Part shown: positions 1 to 6,613 of the stretch, piece by piece
Numbering within the stretch: position 1 is the first letter of the stretch
Layout of the letters: every line of letters starts with the position of its first letter
The notes under the pieces: generated by a model
What the model was told of the DNA's origin: nothing
The model's input: only the letters and a program-made list of their open reading frames with translations
Databases searched by the model: none
Translations under genes and position numbers: made by a program
Assembly (NCBI GenBank): GCA_964574105.1
Contig: CAZNKH010000022.1
Span: forward strand, 1-8,945
Source of the DNA: UBA9988 sp964574105
GTDB lineage: Bacteria > Patescibacteriota > Minisyncoccia > Phycocordibacterales > UBA9988
DNA: 8,945 bases
Reading direction: 5' to 3'

Positions 1-651
<651 letters not shown>

Positions 652-704
652 TAGGAAACCTCTACATCATTGATTGTTCTTTTTACTTTGATCTTCCGCA
701 CTTC

Positions 705-814
705 GTTCTGGTGGTTTGGTGGAGGGGTCACACCCGGCTCCATTCCGAACCCGGCAGTTAAGCCCTCTCGCGCCGATGATACTCGTAAGGGGAAAGTAGG
801 TGACCGCCAGAACC
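705..814 (+). rRNA. rrf: 5S ribosomal RNA
   Basis: The ends pair as helix I: GTTCTGG at 705-711 with CCAGAAC at 807-813. Between them are the conserved 5S blocks CACACCCGGCTCCATTCCGAACCCGG (about 729-754), AGTTAAGCCC and GGGGAAAGTAGG. At about 110 nt it is slightly short for a bacterial 5S (115-120 nt). It follows the 23S gene after a spacer of about 53 nt, so both come from one rRNA operon. Ends are set by the terminal helix and could differ by 1-3 nt. Confidence 0.95.
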
Positions 815-828
815 AAGTTCAGAAGATC

Positions 829-837
829 TGCTATACT
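829..837 (+). promoter_or_regulatory. Extended -10 promoter (TGCTATACT) for the gene at 846
   Basis: TG at 829-830, one base, then TATACT at 832-837 form a strong extended -10 element. No good TTGACA-like -35 lies 16-18 nt upstream, where the 5S gene ends. Only 8 nt separate the -10 from the ATG at 846, so the mRNA would start within about two bases of the start codon. The same nine bases occur upstream of the glycosyltransferase gene on the other strand. Confidence 0.6.
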
Positions 838-845
838 GATACCAT

Positions 846-1613
846 ATGGACCCGTGGGCATTGAGACGACAAACAATAATCCTCGGAACAGTCACATTTG
901 TAGCACTCGGCGTCGCCATTGGTGCGTATTTTTTGTACCGTCCCGCTCCCTCATGTAGTGACGGTATGCAGAACCAGAGTGAGCTTGGTATCGACTGTGG
1001 TGGTCCCTGCGCTCCTGTGTGTGAAGGAGAGGCGCGCTCATTGGTTGTAGAGTGGGTGAGAGTTTTTCCCGTAAGCAATGGTCTCTATGATATTGTTGCT
1101 CGAGTGAGTAACCAAAACGAGATTATCGGTACGCCCTCCTTCTCGTACACATTTGAGTTGTTTGACAGTGAGAATATCTCTATCACGAGAAAGGCGGGAA
1201 CGACATTTGCAAACCCTAATGAGTCTTTTTATATCTTTGAGAGTCTTATCTCCGCAGGCGCGCGCATCCCCGCACGAGCGGTTCTTACCATAGATACCAC
1301 ACATTCGTGGTCTCGCTATGTTGAGGCTACTCCTAAGCTCTCTATAGTAAATAAACAGTATGTTGATGATCCTGCGCCACTTGCGACTGCTACTGTAATT
1401 AATAACACACTCAAGACTCTGAATAATATCCGTGCACTCGTAGTACTCTTTAACGAAGAGGGAATTGCGTATGGTGCAAGTGCCACGATTGTAAAGGTCT
1501 TAGCAAAGGATGCACAGGAGCCACTCTCGTTTACTTGGCCATCATCCTTTGGTACTGATCCAGCACGAATGGATGTGCAGTCTCGCGTCTCCGTGTGGGA
1601 TAGTACGCTGTAG
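846..1613 (+). CDS. Membrane-anchored extracellular protein with a Cys-rich DCGGPC motif, function unknown
   Basis: This 255-aa protein has a short N-terminus with two arginines, one hydrophobic helix at about residues 10-31 (signal anchor or signal peptide), and a long predicted extracytoplasmic part rich in beta-type sequence. Just after the helix is a compact Cys cluster, C37-x-DG-x2-N-x2-E-x3-DCGGPC-x3-C59, with cysteines at 37, 51, 55 and 59. Similar CxDGxxNxxExxxDCGG modules occur in various surface proteins and could form disulfides or bind metal; this is inference. I recognise no catalytic domain. The ATG at 846 is chosen because a promoter -10 lies just before it and there is no room for a Shine-Dalgarno site. 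It ends 2 nt before the RodA-like gene, so the two are probably co-transcribed, which hints at a role in the cell envelope. Confidence 0.8.
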   Translation: MDPWALRRQTIILGTVTFVALGVAIGAYFLYRPAPSCSDGMQNQSELGIDCGGPCAPVCEGEARSLVVEWVRVFPVSNGLYDIVARVSNQNEIIGTPSFSYTFELFDSENISITRKAGTTFANPNESFYIFESLISAGARIPARAVLTIDTTHSWSRYVEATPKLSIVNKQYVDDPAPLATATVINNTLKTLNNIRALVVLFNEEGIAYGASATIVKVLAKDAQEPLSFTWPSSFGTDPARMDVQSRVSVWDSTL

Positions 1614-1615
1614 CT

Positions 1616-2752
1616 GTGACGATCCTGACACAATTTTTTGGACGCGTGCGCATTGATTGGATGCTCTTTTGTGCTGTGCTCCCGCTTCTCGCCGGGGGAC
1701 TCGTGACAATGGAGTCCTTTGAGAGTGGAGCGGATTATTTCTTTATCCGTCAGTTGATGTGGGTACTTGTCTCAATCGCAACATTCTTTTTTGTGAGTGC
1801 GATAGATTGGCGTTTTTTAAAGCGTAGCGGCGTACTGGCAGGACTTTTTGTTTCAATGGTGCTGGTGCTCTTTGCACTTTTTGGCCTGGCGCGCACGGTA
1901 CGCGGTGTACAGAGTTGGCTCACCTTTGGTGGGGTCTCTTTTCAGCCTGCTGATTTTGCTAAGCTCATCTTAATTATCCTGCTCGCAAAGTATTTTTCTC
2001 GTCGGCATATTGAAATTGCCAATGTACGGCACATTCTTGTTTCTGGTATCTACGCGCTCATCTTTTTTGTGCTTGTGTTTCTCCAGCCAGACTTTGGTTC
2101 TGCAATGATTATTTTTGCCATTTGGCTTGGTATGGTACTGGTATCGGGGATTAGCAAACGGCATTTACTCATTGTCTTTTTGGTTGGGATGGCGGCATTT
2201 CTCTTTGCGTGGACAACAGTGCTTGAGGATTACCAAAAGGCGCGCGTGGAGACATTTTTGAATCCACTCTCCGACATCCGTGGGTCTGGCTACAATGTGT
2301 ATCAGAGTATGATTGCTGTTGGGTCAGGGCAGGTGGTGGGGAAGGGGGTTGGCCTTGGGACACAATCTCGACTCAAGTTTTTACCCGAATATCAAACCGA
2401 CTTTATCTTTGCCGCGTTTGCGGAGGAGTGGGGTTTTGTTGGGGTGAGCATCCTCTTTCTCCTCTACGGGATTGTATTTTGGAGAATTGTGGTAACGGCT
2501 CGCCAAGGCGCGACTAACTTTGAGTCGCTCTATGGACTAGGCATCGCTATTATGCTCCTGAGTCACTTTGTGATCCATGTGGGGATGAATATAGGACTCT
2601 TGCCGGTAACCGGCTTGCCGCTCCCTTTTATGAGCTATGGTGGGTCACATCTCTTTATGGAGTTTATTGCGCTTGGTATTTTGATGAGTCAACGCCGCTA
2701 CACCCGCGCCTCCCATCGTGACGATATGCACAATGAATTTGTGGGGGTATAA
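1616..2752 (+). CDS. rodA: SEDS-family peptidoglycan glycosyltransferase, RodA-like (RodA/FtsW)
   Basis: RodA and FtsW polymerise lipid II into glycan strands in the cell membrane, working with a class B penicillin-binding protein. The 378-aa product is strongly hydrophobic with about ten membrane helices. Family landmarks visible: FQPADFAK (109-116), LQPDFGSA (156-163), GKGVGLGTQS (242-251), LPEYQTDFIFAAFAEEWGFVG (256-276) and TGLPLPFMSYGGSHL (332-346). D262 in the TDFIF motif sits where SEDS enzymes carry the essential aspartate. GLPLPFMSYGG resembles RodA (GIPLP) slightly more than FtsW (GLTLP), so RodA is preferred but not certain. Translation starts at GTG 1616, two bases after the upstream stop, suggesting coupling. 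No PBP2, MreB or MreC partner gene is in the window. Length is normal (E. coli RodA is about 370 aa). Confidence 0.92.
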   Translation: MTILTQFFGRVRIDWMLFCAVLPLLAGGLVTMESFESGADYFFIRQLMWVLVSIATFFFVSAIDWRFLKRSGVLAGLFVSMVLVLFALFGLARTVRGVQSWLTFGGVSFQPADFAKLILIILLAKYFSRRHIEIANVRHILVSGIYALIFFVLVFLQPDFGSAMIIFAIWLGMVLVSGISKRHLLIVFLVGMAAFLFAWTTVLEDYQKARVETFLNPLSDIRGSGYNVYQSMIAVGSGQVVGKGVGLGTQSRLKFLPEYQTDFIFAAFAEEWGFVGVSILFLLYGIVFWRIVVTARQGATNFESLYGLGIAIMLLSHFVIHVGMNIGLLPVTGLPLPFMSYGGSHLFMEFIALGILMSQRRYTRASHRDDMHNEFVGV

Positions 2753-2801
2753 CGATGGAAGTGAGACTCCCATCAACTTGATACAAAGAAACATAATCTA
2801 A
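2753..2801. other. Gap between convergent genes with a weak hairpin
   Basis: This 49-nt stretch lies between the end of the RodA-like gene and the end of the broken pilin gene. GATGG (2754-2758) can pair with CCATC (2770-2774), with an inner AGT/ACT pairing, but no T tract follows on either strand. No confident terminator is seen for either gene. Confidence 0.3.
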
Positions 2802-3273
2802 TTAATTATTGAGCGGAAGAATTGTATCAAGATATGATGCTGGCGAGGAAGTATCCCAATAGCGTATATTTCCACTACATCCTAATTTCGATGCAATATT
2901 ATTTTTTTCCGTTTCATTAGGGGAGGTGACAGATTCTAAATCTGCCATCAAATATAATTTATTCACATCAGTGTTGCATTCTACAACAATAAATCTAAAG
3001 AAAGTCCCCGAGTTATTTACCGTGCCTTGATATACCCCAGAATCTTTTAAGCATTTCACAACACTGTGACAAATAGTACCTAATGGAGTACAGGATCCCG
3101 TATTACTATAGGTGGCGTCTATTCATCCAATACCCCCAGAAACACCTGTCCATCTTGCTCCACAGTATTCTGTTCCAGAGATATAATTTGTAACCCAGTT
3201 GCCATATCTTGATTGGTATAAATAATACGAAGTACGTAACTCTCTCATTGTCTGAATCGTTTTAGAATCCCTC

Positions 3274-3368
3274 GCCTTCTTTCTCGCATCATTCACACTC
3301 ACCAATACGATAGACGAAAGGATACCGATGATCCCAATCACGACCAGTAGCTCTATGAGGGTGAAGCC
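3274..3368 (-). repeat. 95-bp perfect direct repeat, copy in the disrupted pilin gene
   Basis: This segment is identical base for base to 3780-3874. It encodes GFTLIELLVVIGIIGILSS onward to NDARKKA, that is, the pilin cleavage site and helix. Its GC content is near 47%, well above the roughly 28-33% of the pilin tail that follows it. Confidence 0.93.
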
Positions 3369-3374
3369 TTGTTT

Positions 3375-3381
3375 GGGGGGG
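3375..3381 (-). repeat. C7 homopolymer at the start of the second pilin gene
   Basis: Seven G on the plus strand (C on the coding strand) lie between the ATG at 3390 and the pilin cleavage site. Removing one C (or adding two) joins the ATG to the pilin frame. Tracts of this sort are typical slipped-strand or transcript-slippage sites and are also common sequencing-error sites. Confidence 0.85.
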
Positions 3382-3391
3382 TGTGCCCATA

Positions 3392-3913
3392 TTAATAAGG
3401 ATTACAGATGCAATAGAATCTGCTTGGTGTCTTACTACACCAATTTGCACCAGCATTCCAAGGCCTACATGAAGGAGATATACCAGTATCCGTACTCGGA
3501 CCGGTTTCAAGCTCTGCAACAAGAATAGCGCCTATCTTCATTGTAGCAGATGTTGGAATTGTTAACCCATAATTATAATATCTATAAGCAAATTTTGACG
3601 GAGAAGATGGTACTTTAGATAAAAGTTTTTCTTTTACAAGTATATCTGCCATATATTCGAAATCTTTTTCACGACTATTACCACCTTTTATATAATCCGG
3701 ATATTTACCGTATTTGGAATAATACAATGCTAATGCGGTTCTTATTTCTCGGAAGTCGCTTATGACTCTCGCATCTCTTGCCTTCTTTCTCGCATCATTC
3801 ACACTCACCAATACGATAGACGAAAGGATACCGATGATCCCAATCACGACCAGTAGCTCTATGAGGGTGAAGCCCGTCTTGTGAGACTGGACCCGTTGTC
3901 TTACATCTTCCAT
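3392..3913 (-). CDS. Type IV pilin-like protein (prepilin with N-terminal methylation motif)
   Basis: This 173-aa product is a class III-type prepilin. A short charged leader (residues 1-14) ends in HKTG; cleavage by prepilin peptidase would fall between G14 and F15, and E19 is Glu+5 of the mature protein. The helix F15 to about V38 serves as both membrane segment and assembly core, followed by NDARKKARDARVISDFREIRTALALYYSKYGKYP, the usual amphipathic pilin helix of Patescibacteria. The C-terminal part contains Cys149, 159, 168 and 170 and probably forms the exposed head. The ATG at 3913 overlaps the end of the upstream 68-aa gene by 13 nt. The first part of the gene is identical at DNA level to the second pilin, while the tail is unrelated and AT-rich. 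No prepilin peptidase or pilus ATPase is present here. Confidence 0.92.
   Translation of the reverse strand: MEDVRQRVQSHKTGFTLIELLVVIGIIGILSSIVLVSVNDARKKARDARVISDFREIRTALALYYSKYGKYPDYIKGGNSREKDFEYMADILVKEKLLSKVPSSPSKFAYRYYNYGLTIPTSATMKIGAILVAELETGPSTDTGISPSCRPWNAGANWCSKTPSRFYCICNPY
3780..3874 (-). repeat. 95-bp perfect direct repeat, copy in the intact pilin gene
   Basis: This is the partner of 3274-3368, offset by 506 bp in the same orientation. Not even synonymous positions differ, which points to recent duplication or gene conversion limited to the head of the gene. Recombination between the copies would delete 506 bp and join the intact gene's leader to the other tail. Confidence 0.93.
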
Positions 3914-4107
3914 ATTATGACGATGGAGAGAAGTATCATCCCGAGGCCGAACGCAGCCAGGATGACATTTGCTATACGCGCAGAGAATTTGCCGCCCGAT
4001 GCTCGTACCAACAAACCAACCATACCCTTTGCCTCGGTTACTGACCCTTCTCCCTGGTATCCTGTAGATCTTATAATACTCCCTTCTTCAAATTGGACAT
4101 CAGCCAT
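3901..4107 (-). CDS. Small single-helix membrane protein, function unknown
   Basis: This 68-aa product has a soluble N-terminus (MADVQFEEGSIIRSTG...), a Gly-rich middle (KGMVGLLVRASGGKFS, about 27-42) and one C-terminal membrane helix at about residues 45-66, so it looks tail-anchored with the N-terminus in the cytoplasm. I chose the ATG at 4107 over a TTG at 4149, which would overlap the end of the glycosyltransferase gene: a perfect TATAAT box ends 6 nt before this ATG. The gene begins 7 nt after the glycosyltransferase stop and overlaps the downstream pilin start by 13 nt. Small one-helix proteins of this general type recur in Patescibacteria (recalled, not checked). A link to pilus assembly is suggested only by position. 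Confidence 0.75.
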   Translation of the reverse strand: MADVQFEEGSIIRSTGYQGEGSVTEAKGMVGLLVRASGGKFSARIANVILAAFGLGMILLSIVIIWKM

Positions 4108-4113
4108 AAACGC

Positions 4114-4119
4114 ATTATA
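4114..4119 (-). promoter_or_regulatory. -10 box TATAAT before the 68-aa gene and pilins
   Basis: On the minus strand the sequence reads TATAAT, then GCGTTT, then the ATG at 4107. The box overlaps the TAA stop of the glycosyltransferase gene. The usual initiation distance puts the transcript start on the A of the ATG. No TG extension and no clear -35 are seen, so this internal promoter is less certain than the two with TGC before the box. Confidence 0.45.
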
Positions 4120-5275
4120 GCTCTCTGTACACGCGAATGGTACCCTCAATCATTGTTTCTGTGGAAAAGTCTTGCATCACCGATTCTTTCAATCTACGGC
4201 CAAAATACTCACTTTTCTTAGCGTCCGCCGCGAGGAGCCGTACCGCATCGGTAATGGCAGTTGGTGCCTCTGGGTCTATAAGAAGTCCATTTTTCATACT
4301 TGTAATAATTTCGGGAATGCCGCCGACTGAGGTAGTGAGAACAGGGAGTCCAGCCGCACCAGCTTCAAGAAGCGCATAGGGGAGTCCCTCTTTACGAGAT
4401 GGAAGGAGAAAGAGATCAAAGGCAGGCAGATACTCTGCCGCACGCTCTATCCGTCCCGCTACAATAATCTGCCCTTCCAACCCCCTCTCTCTGATATCTT
4501 TTTCTAGTATTCTACGGAGCTCGCCATCTCCCATAATGACCCATACCCACGGGACGGTTTGCAGTGCGGCAAGTCCTTCAACTGCGGTATTCAATCCCTT
4601 ATTGGGGTGTAGCTCTGCAATGGTAGCAATCCGGTAACTGGTGTAATGCGCGGCGAGTTGGGGAATCTGTTTAATGAGGAGTTCCCACGCTTCTCCTCGG
4701 GAGAGTACTGTATCTGTTACGGTGATACCGTTATGGATAGTACTCATCTTTTGTGATGCAAAGGGGAAATATGCGAGATGCTTCCTCGTGTGTTCTGATA
4801 CGGTAATGGTGGCATGAGAAAGAAGAACCGTGAGCCAATGTAGTGTACGGTACAGTGCGCGCTCCCTCCATGGGCGTGCCTCTTCTGACGCCCAGCCATG
4901 TGCGGTGAAAATAATACGAGGAACGCCACATATCCTTCCCGCGAACGCTCCCAAGAAACCAACTTTTGAGCTGTTGAGGTGGAGGATGTCTGGATGTGTA
5001 GTGCGGATGAGCGTGAGAAGTTCGCGAAAGCTCTGCCAGTCGCCCTTCCACGAGAGATCACGCTCTAAATGTTGTACGGGCATCGTTCGTATCCGCTGCT
5101 CTGTAAGCAGATCAAGAAGCTCGCTCTTTCTACCTGACTGGACTCCCGCCGCAACCACTATACGGTATCCTCGTGTGTGTAATCCACGAGCAAGATCGTA
5201 CACATAACGCTGTGCGCCTCCCCAATTACCCTTGGTGACCACGATGAGTACCTTTTTTGGAGTATCCTTATTCAC
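4115..5275 (-). CDS. GT4-family glycosyltransferase (GT-B fold)
   Basis: The 386-aa product transfers a sugar from an activated donor, probably a nucleotide sugar, to a lipid-linked or surface glycan at the cytoplasmic face of the membrane; donor and acceptor cannot be told from sequence. The N-terminal domain opens with VLIVVTKGNWGGAQRYVYDLARGL (9-32), the glycine-rich loop of GT4 enzymes that begins the first beta-alpha unit. DILHLNSSKVG (96-106), TAHGW (124-128) and HNGI (181-184) follow. The C-terminal domain carries IAELHPNKGL (218-227), VIMGDGEL (247-254), the EX7E motif (E296 and E304 in RKEGLPYALLEAG) and PVLTTSVGGIPEII (311-324). Length is normal. The start is GTG at 5275, supported by a promoter -10 box 6 nt upstream and the first conserved strand at residue 8. 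It leads a minus-strand cluster with the 68-aa gene and the pilins, so pilin or envelope glycosylation is possible but unproven. Confidence 0.92.
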   Translation of the reverse strand: MNKDTPKKVLIVVTKGNWGGAQRYVYDLARGLHTRGYRIVVAAGVQSGRKSELLDLLTEQRIRTMPVQHLERDLSWKGDWQSFRELLTLIRTTHPDILHLNSSKVGFLGAFAGRICGVPRIIFTAHGWASEEARPWRERALYRTLHWLTVLLSHATITVSEHTRKHLAYFPFASQKMSTIHNGITVTDTVLSRGEAWELLIKQIPQLAAHYTSYRIATIAELHPNKGLNTAVEGLAALQTVPWVWVIMGDGELRRILEKDIRERGLEGQIIVAGRIERAAEYLPAFDLFLLPSRKEGLPYALLEAGAAGLPVLTTSVGGIPEIITSMKNGLLIDPEAPTAITDAVRLLAADAKKSEYFGRRLKESVMQDFSTETMIEGTIRVYREL

Positions 5276-5281
5276 GATGCA

Positions 5282-5290
5282 AGTATAGCA
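5282..5290 (-). promoter_or_regulatory. Extended -10 promoter (TGCTATACT) for the glycosyltransferase gene
   Basis: The minus strand reads TGC, TATACT (5287 to 5282), then TGCATC, then GTG at 5275. The usual distance from -10 to transcript start lands on the first base of the start codon. The same TGCTATACT precedes the gene at 846. No -35 match is evident. Confidence 0.6.
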
Positions 5291-5305
5291 TATTTCATAA
5301 ATCTG

Positions 5306-5314
5306 TGGTATTAT
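5306..5314 (+). promoter_or_regulatory. Extended -10 promoter (TGGTATTAT) for the sugar phosphotransferase gene
   Basis: TG at 5306-5307, one base, then TATTAT at 5309-5314. Seven nucleotides follow before the ATG at 5322, leaving no room for a ribosome-binding site. It faces away from the glycosyltransferase promoter, with only 21 bp between the two -10 boxes. Confidence 0.55.
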
Positions 5315-5321
5315 ACATTTT

Positions 5322-6602
5322 ATGTTAGTCCGCTTTAGACGCGAGGCATTTCTCCTTTTTTTGGGAGATGTTCTTGCACTAAGCTCTGCACTCTACCTCT
5401 CGCTGATGTTGCGCAGTTTATCTGTACCGACATTTGCGACTCTCATGGAGCACTTTCTCCCTTTTTCTTTAATTACAGTAGTATGGTTACTCATTTTTTA
5501 CATTTTTGATTTATACGGAAAGCAGACCTTAGTAACCCGCTCTCATCTCTCGGGGATGATTATGCGGGCGCAGGTGTTGAATGGGGTGATTGCGGTAATA
5601 TTTTTCTATCTTATCCCTTTCTTTAGTATTGCGCCAAAGACGATTCTCTTTATCAATCTCTTTGTCTCAACGATACTCATCTACATCTGGCGTCGCTTTA
5701 TCTCCGAAATGATTCCACGGGGAAGACAAGAGTCCATTGTTGTGTTAAGTGATGTTGTTGAGGCTCAGGAGCTCATTTGTGAGCTTGAGCAGAATGTAAA
5801 GTATGCGGTGCGTGTACTCGAACCATCTGTCTTGAGTACCGCACAGGCAAGCAACGTCTCGTTTGTGGTGCTCGATCTCTCTGATAGCGAGCGAGAAGGT
5901 CGTCTGAGTAACTTCTACGCACTTCTTCTCTCCGGAGTACGCTTTATTGATGTGGCAACCTTCTACGAGGAGATTTTTGATCGGATACCGCTCTCGTGTG
6001 TTGATGAACGCTGGTTCTTGGAGCATATTACGAGCCGGCCGAAGCAGATCTACGATACGGTCAAACGGGTGCTGGATGTCTGCATTGCGGGCATTGTGTG
6101 GCTCGTTACCATCCCGCTTTACCCGTTGGTGTATCTTGCCATCAAATTAGATGACGGCGGGCCACTCTTTATTGATCAGGCACGCGTTGGAAAAAAGGGA
6201 AAAATCTTTCGTATTCATAAGTTCCGCTCCATGCGTGATGGTAAGGAAGTGACACGAATAGGAAAGTTTTTGCGCAAGACGCGCATTGATGAGATACCAC
6301 AGCTCATGAGTGTAATCCGCGGCGATCTTGCACTAATTGGTCCTCGTCCGGAGATGCCGCACTATGTAGAGTCGTATCGCAAAGAGATCCCCTACTACGA
6401 TGCACGGCATATGCTTCCCCCGGGCTTAAGTGGCTGGGCACAGATCTACCACGATAATCACCCGCACTTTGCGCAAGCACTTGAGGCGACCAAAGAGAAG
6501 CTCTCGTATGATCTCTTTTATGTGAAAAATCGTTCTCTTTGGCTTGATCTCAAAATTGCACTCAAGACGATTAAAATACTATTGCTCCAAAAGGGGATAT
6601 AA
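5322..6602 (+). CDS. Polyprenyl-phosphate sugar-1-phosphate transferase (WbaP/PssY-like, initiating enzyme)
   Basis: Such enzymes move a sugar-1-phosphate from a nucleotide sugar to undecaprenyl phosphate, the first step of O-antigen, capsule or glycoprotein glycan assembly. The 426-aa product has four N-terminal membrane helices (about 8-30, 45-63, 87-105, 108-128), a soluble middle region (about 135-240) and the C-terminal catalytic core. The core begins with a hydrophobic re-entrant segment (KRVLDVCIAGIVWLVTIPLYPLVYL, 248-272), then FIDQARVGKKGKIFRIHKFRSM (283-304), RIGKFLRKTRIDEIPQL (312-328) with the catalytic Asp323-Glu324 pair, GDLALIGPRPE (334-344), LPPGLSGWAQI (365-375) and YDLFYVKNRSLWLDL (396-410). 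All expected motifs are intact. The substrate sugar cannot be told. It is divergent from the GT4 gene, which may act later in the same pathway, and leads a group with glyA 11 nt downstream. Confidence 0.94.
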   Translation: MLVRFRREAFLLFLGDVLALSSALYLSLMLRSLSVPTFATLMEHFLPFSLITVVWLLIFYIFDLYGKQTLVTRSHLSGMIMRAQVLNGVIAVIFFYLIPFFSIAPKTILFINLFVSTILIYIWRRFISEMIPRGRQESIVVLSDVVEAQELICELEQNVKYAVRVLEPSVLSTAQASNVSFVVLDLSDSEREGRLSNFYALLLSGVRFIDVATFYEEIFDRIPLSCVDERWFLEHITSRPKQIYDTVKRVLDVCIAGIVWLVTIPLYPLVYLAIKLDDGGPLFIDQARVGKKGKIFRIHKFRSMRDGKEVTRIGKFLRKTRIDEIPQLMSVIRGDLALIGPRPEMPHYVESYRKEIPYYDARHMLPPGLSGWAQIYHDNHPHFAQALEATKEKLSYDLFYVKNRSLWLDLKIALKTIKILLLQKGI

Positions 6603-6613
6603 GTACTTACGCA

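Larger units (their letters stand above)
2802..3390 (-). pseudogene. Type IV pilin-like gene, second copy, disrupted by a C7 frameshift and an in-frame TGA
   Basis: With one base removed from the C7 run (plus-strand G7 at 3375-3381), the ATG at 3390 opens a standard prepilin: MGTPPKQG|FTLIELLVVIGIIGIL, with G8 before the cleavage site and Glu at mature position 5. As sequenced, that ATG leads into another frame that stops at 3289, and the pilin frame itself has no start codon before the upstream stop. A second lesion is TGA at 3125-3123; the same frame stays open on both sides, from about 3368 to the TAA at 2804-2802, except for this codon. The repaired product would be about 195 aa including the TGA position. 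The C-terminal part holds several Cys residues and has no recognisable function. The ATG lies 1 nt after the stop of the intact pilin, so it was an operon partner. Alternatives to decay are phase variation at the C7 run, recoding, or sequencing error. Confidence 0.75.

Noticed and set aside
2754..2774. Hairpin GATGG/CCATC as a bidirectional terminator between convergent genes
   Set aside because: The stem is short with a mismatch and no T tract follows on either side; kept only as a weak remark.
3289..3522. 77-codon minus-strand frame that begins in the intact pilin and includes the ATG at 3390
   Set aside because: It is not a gene by itself; its only meaning is as the out-of-frame reading produced by the C7 tract.
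3328..3528. 66-codon plus-strand frame over the pilin junction
   Set aside because: It is antisense to both pilins, without recognisable features.
4731..5207. Long open frames on both strands within the glycosyltransferase gene
   Set aside because: They are other-frame shadows of a well-conserved GT4 gene and are rich in Arg, Ser and His as such shadows often are.
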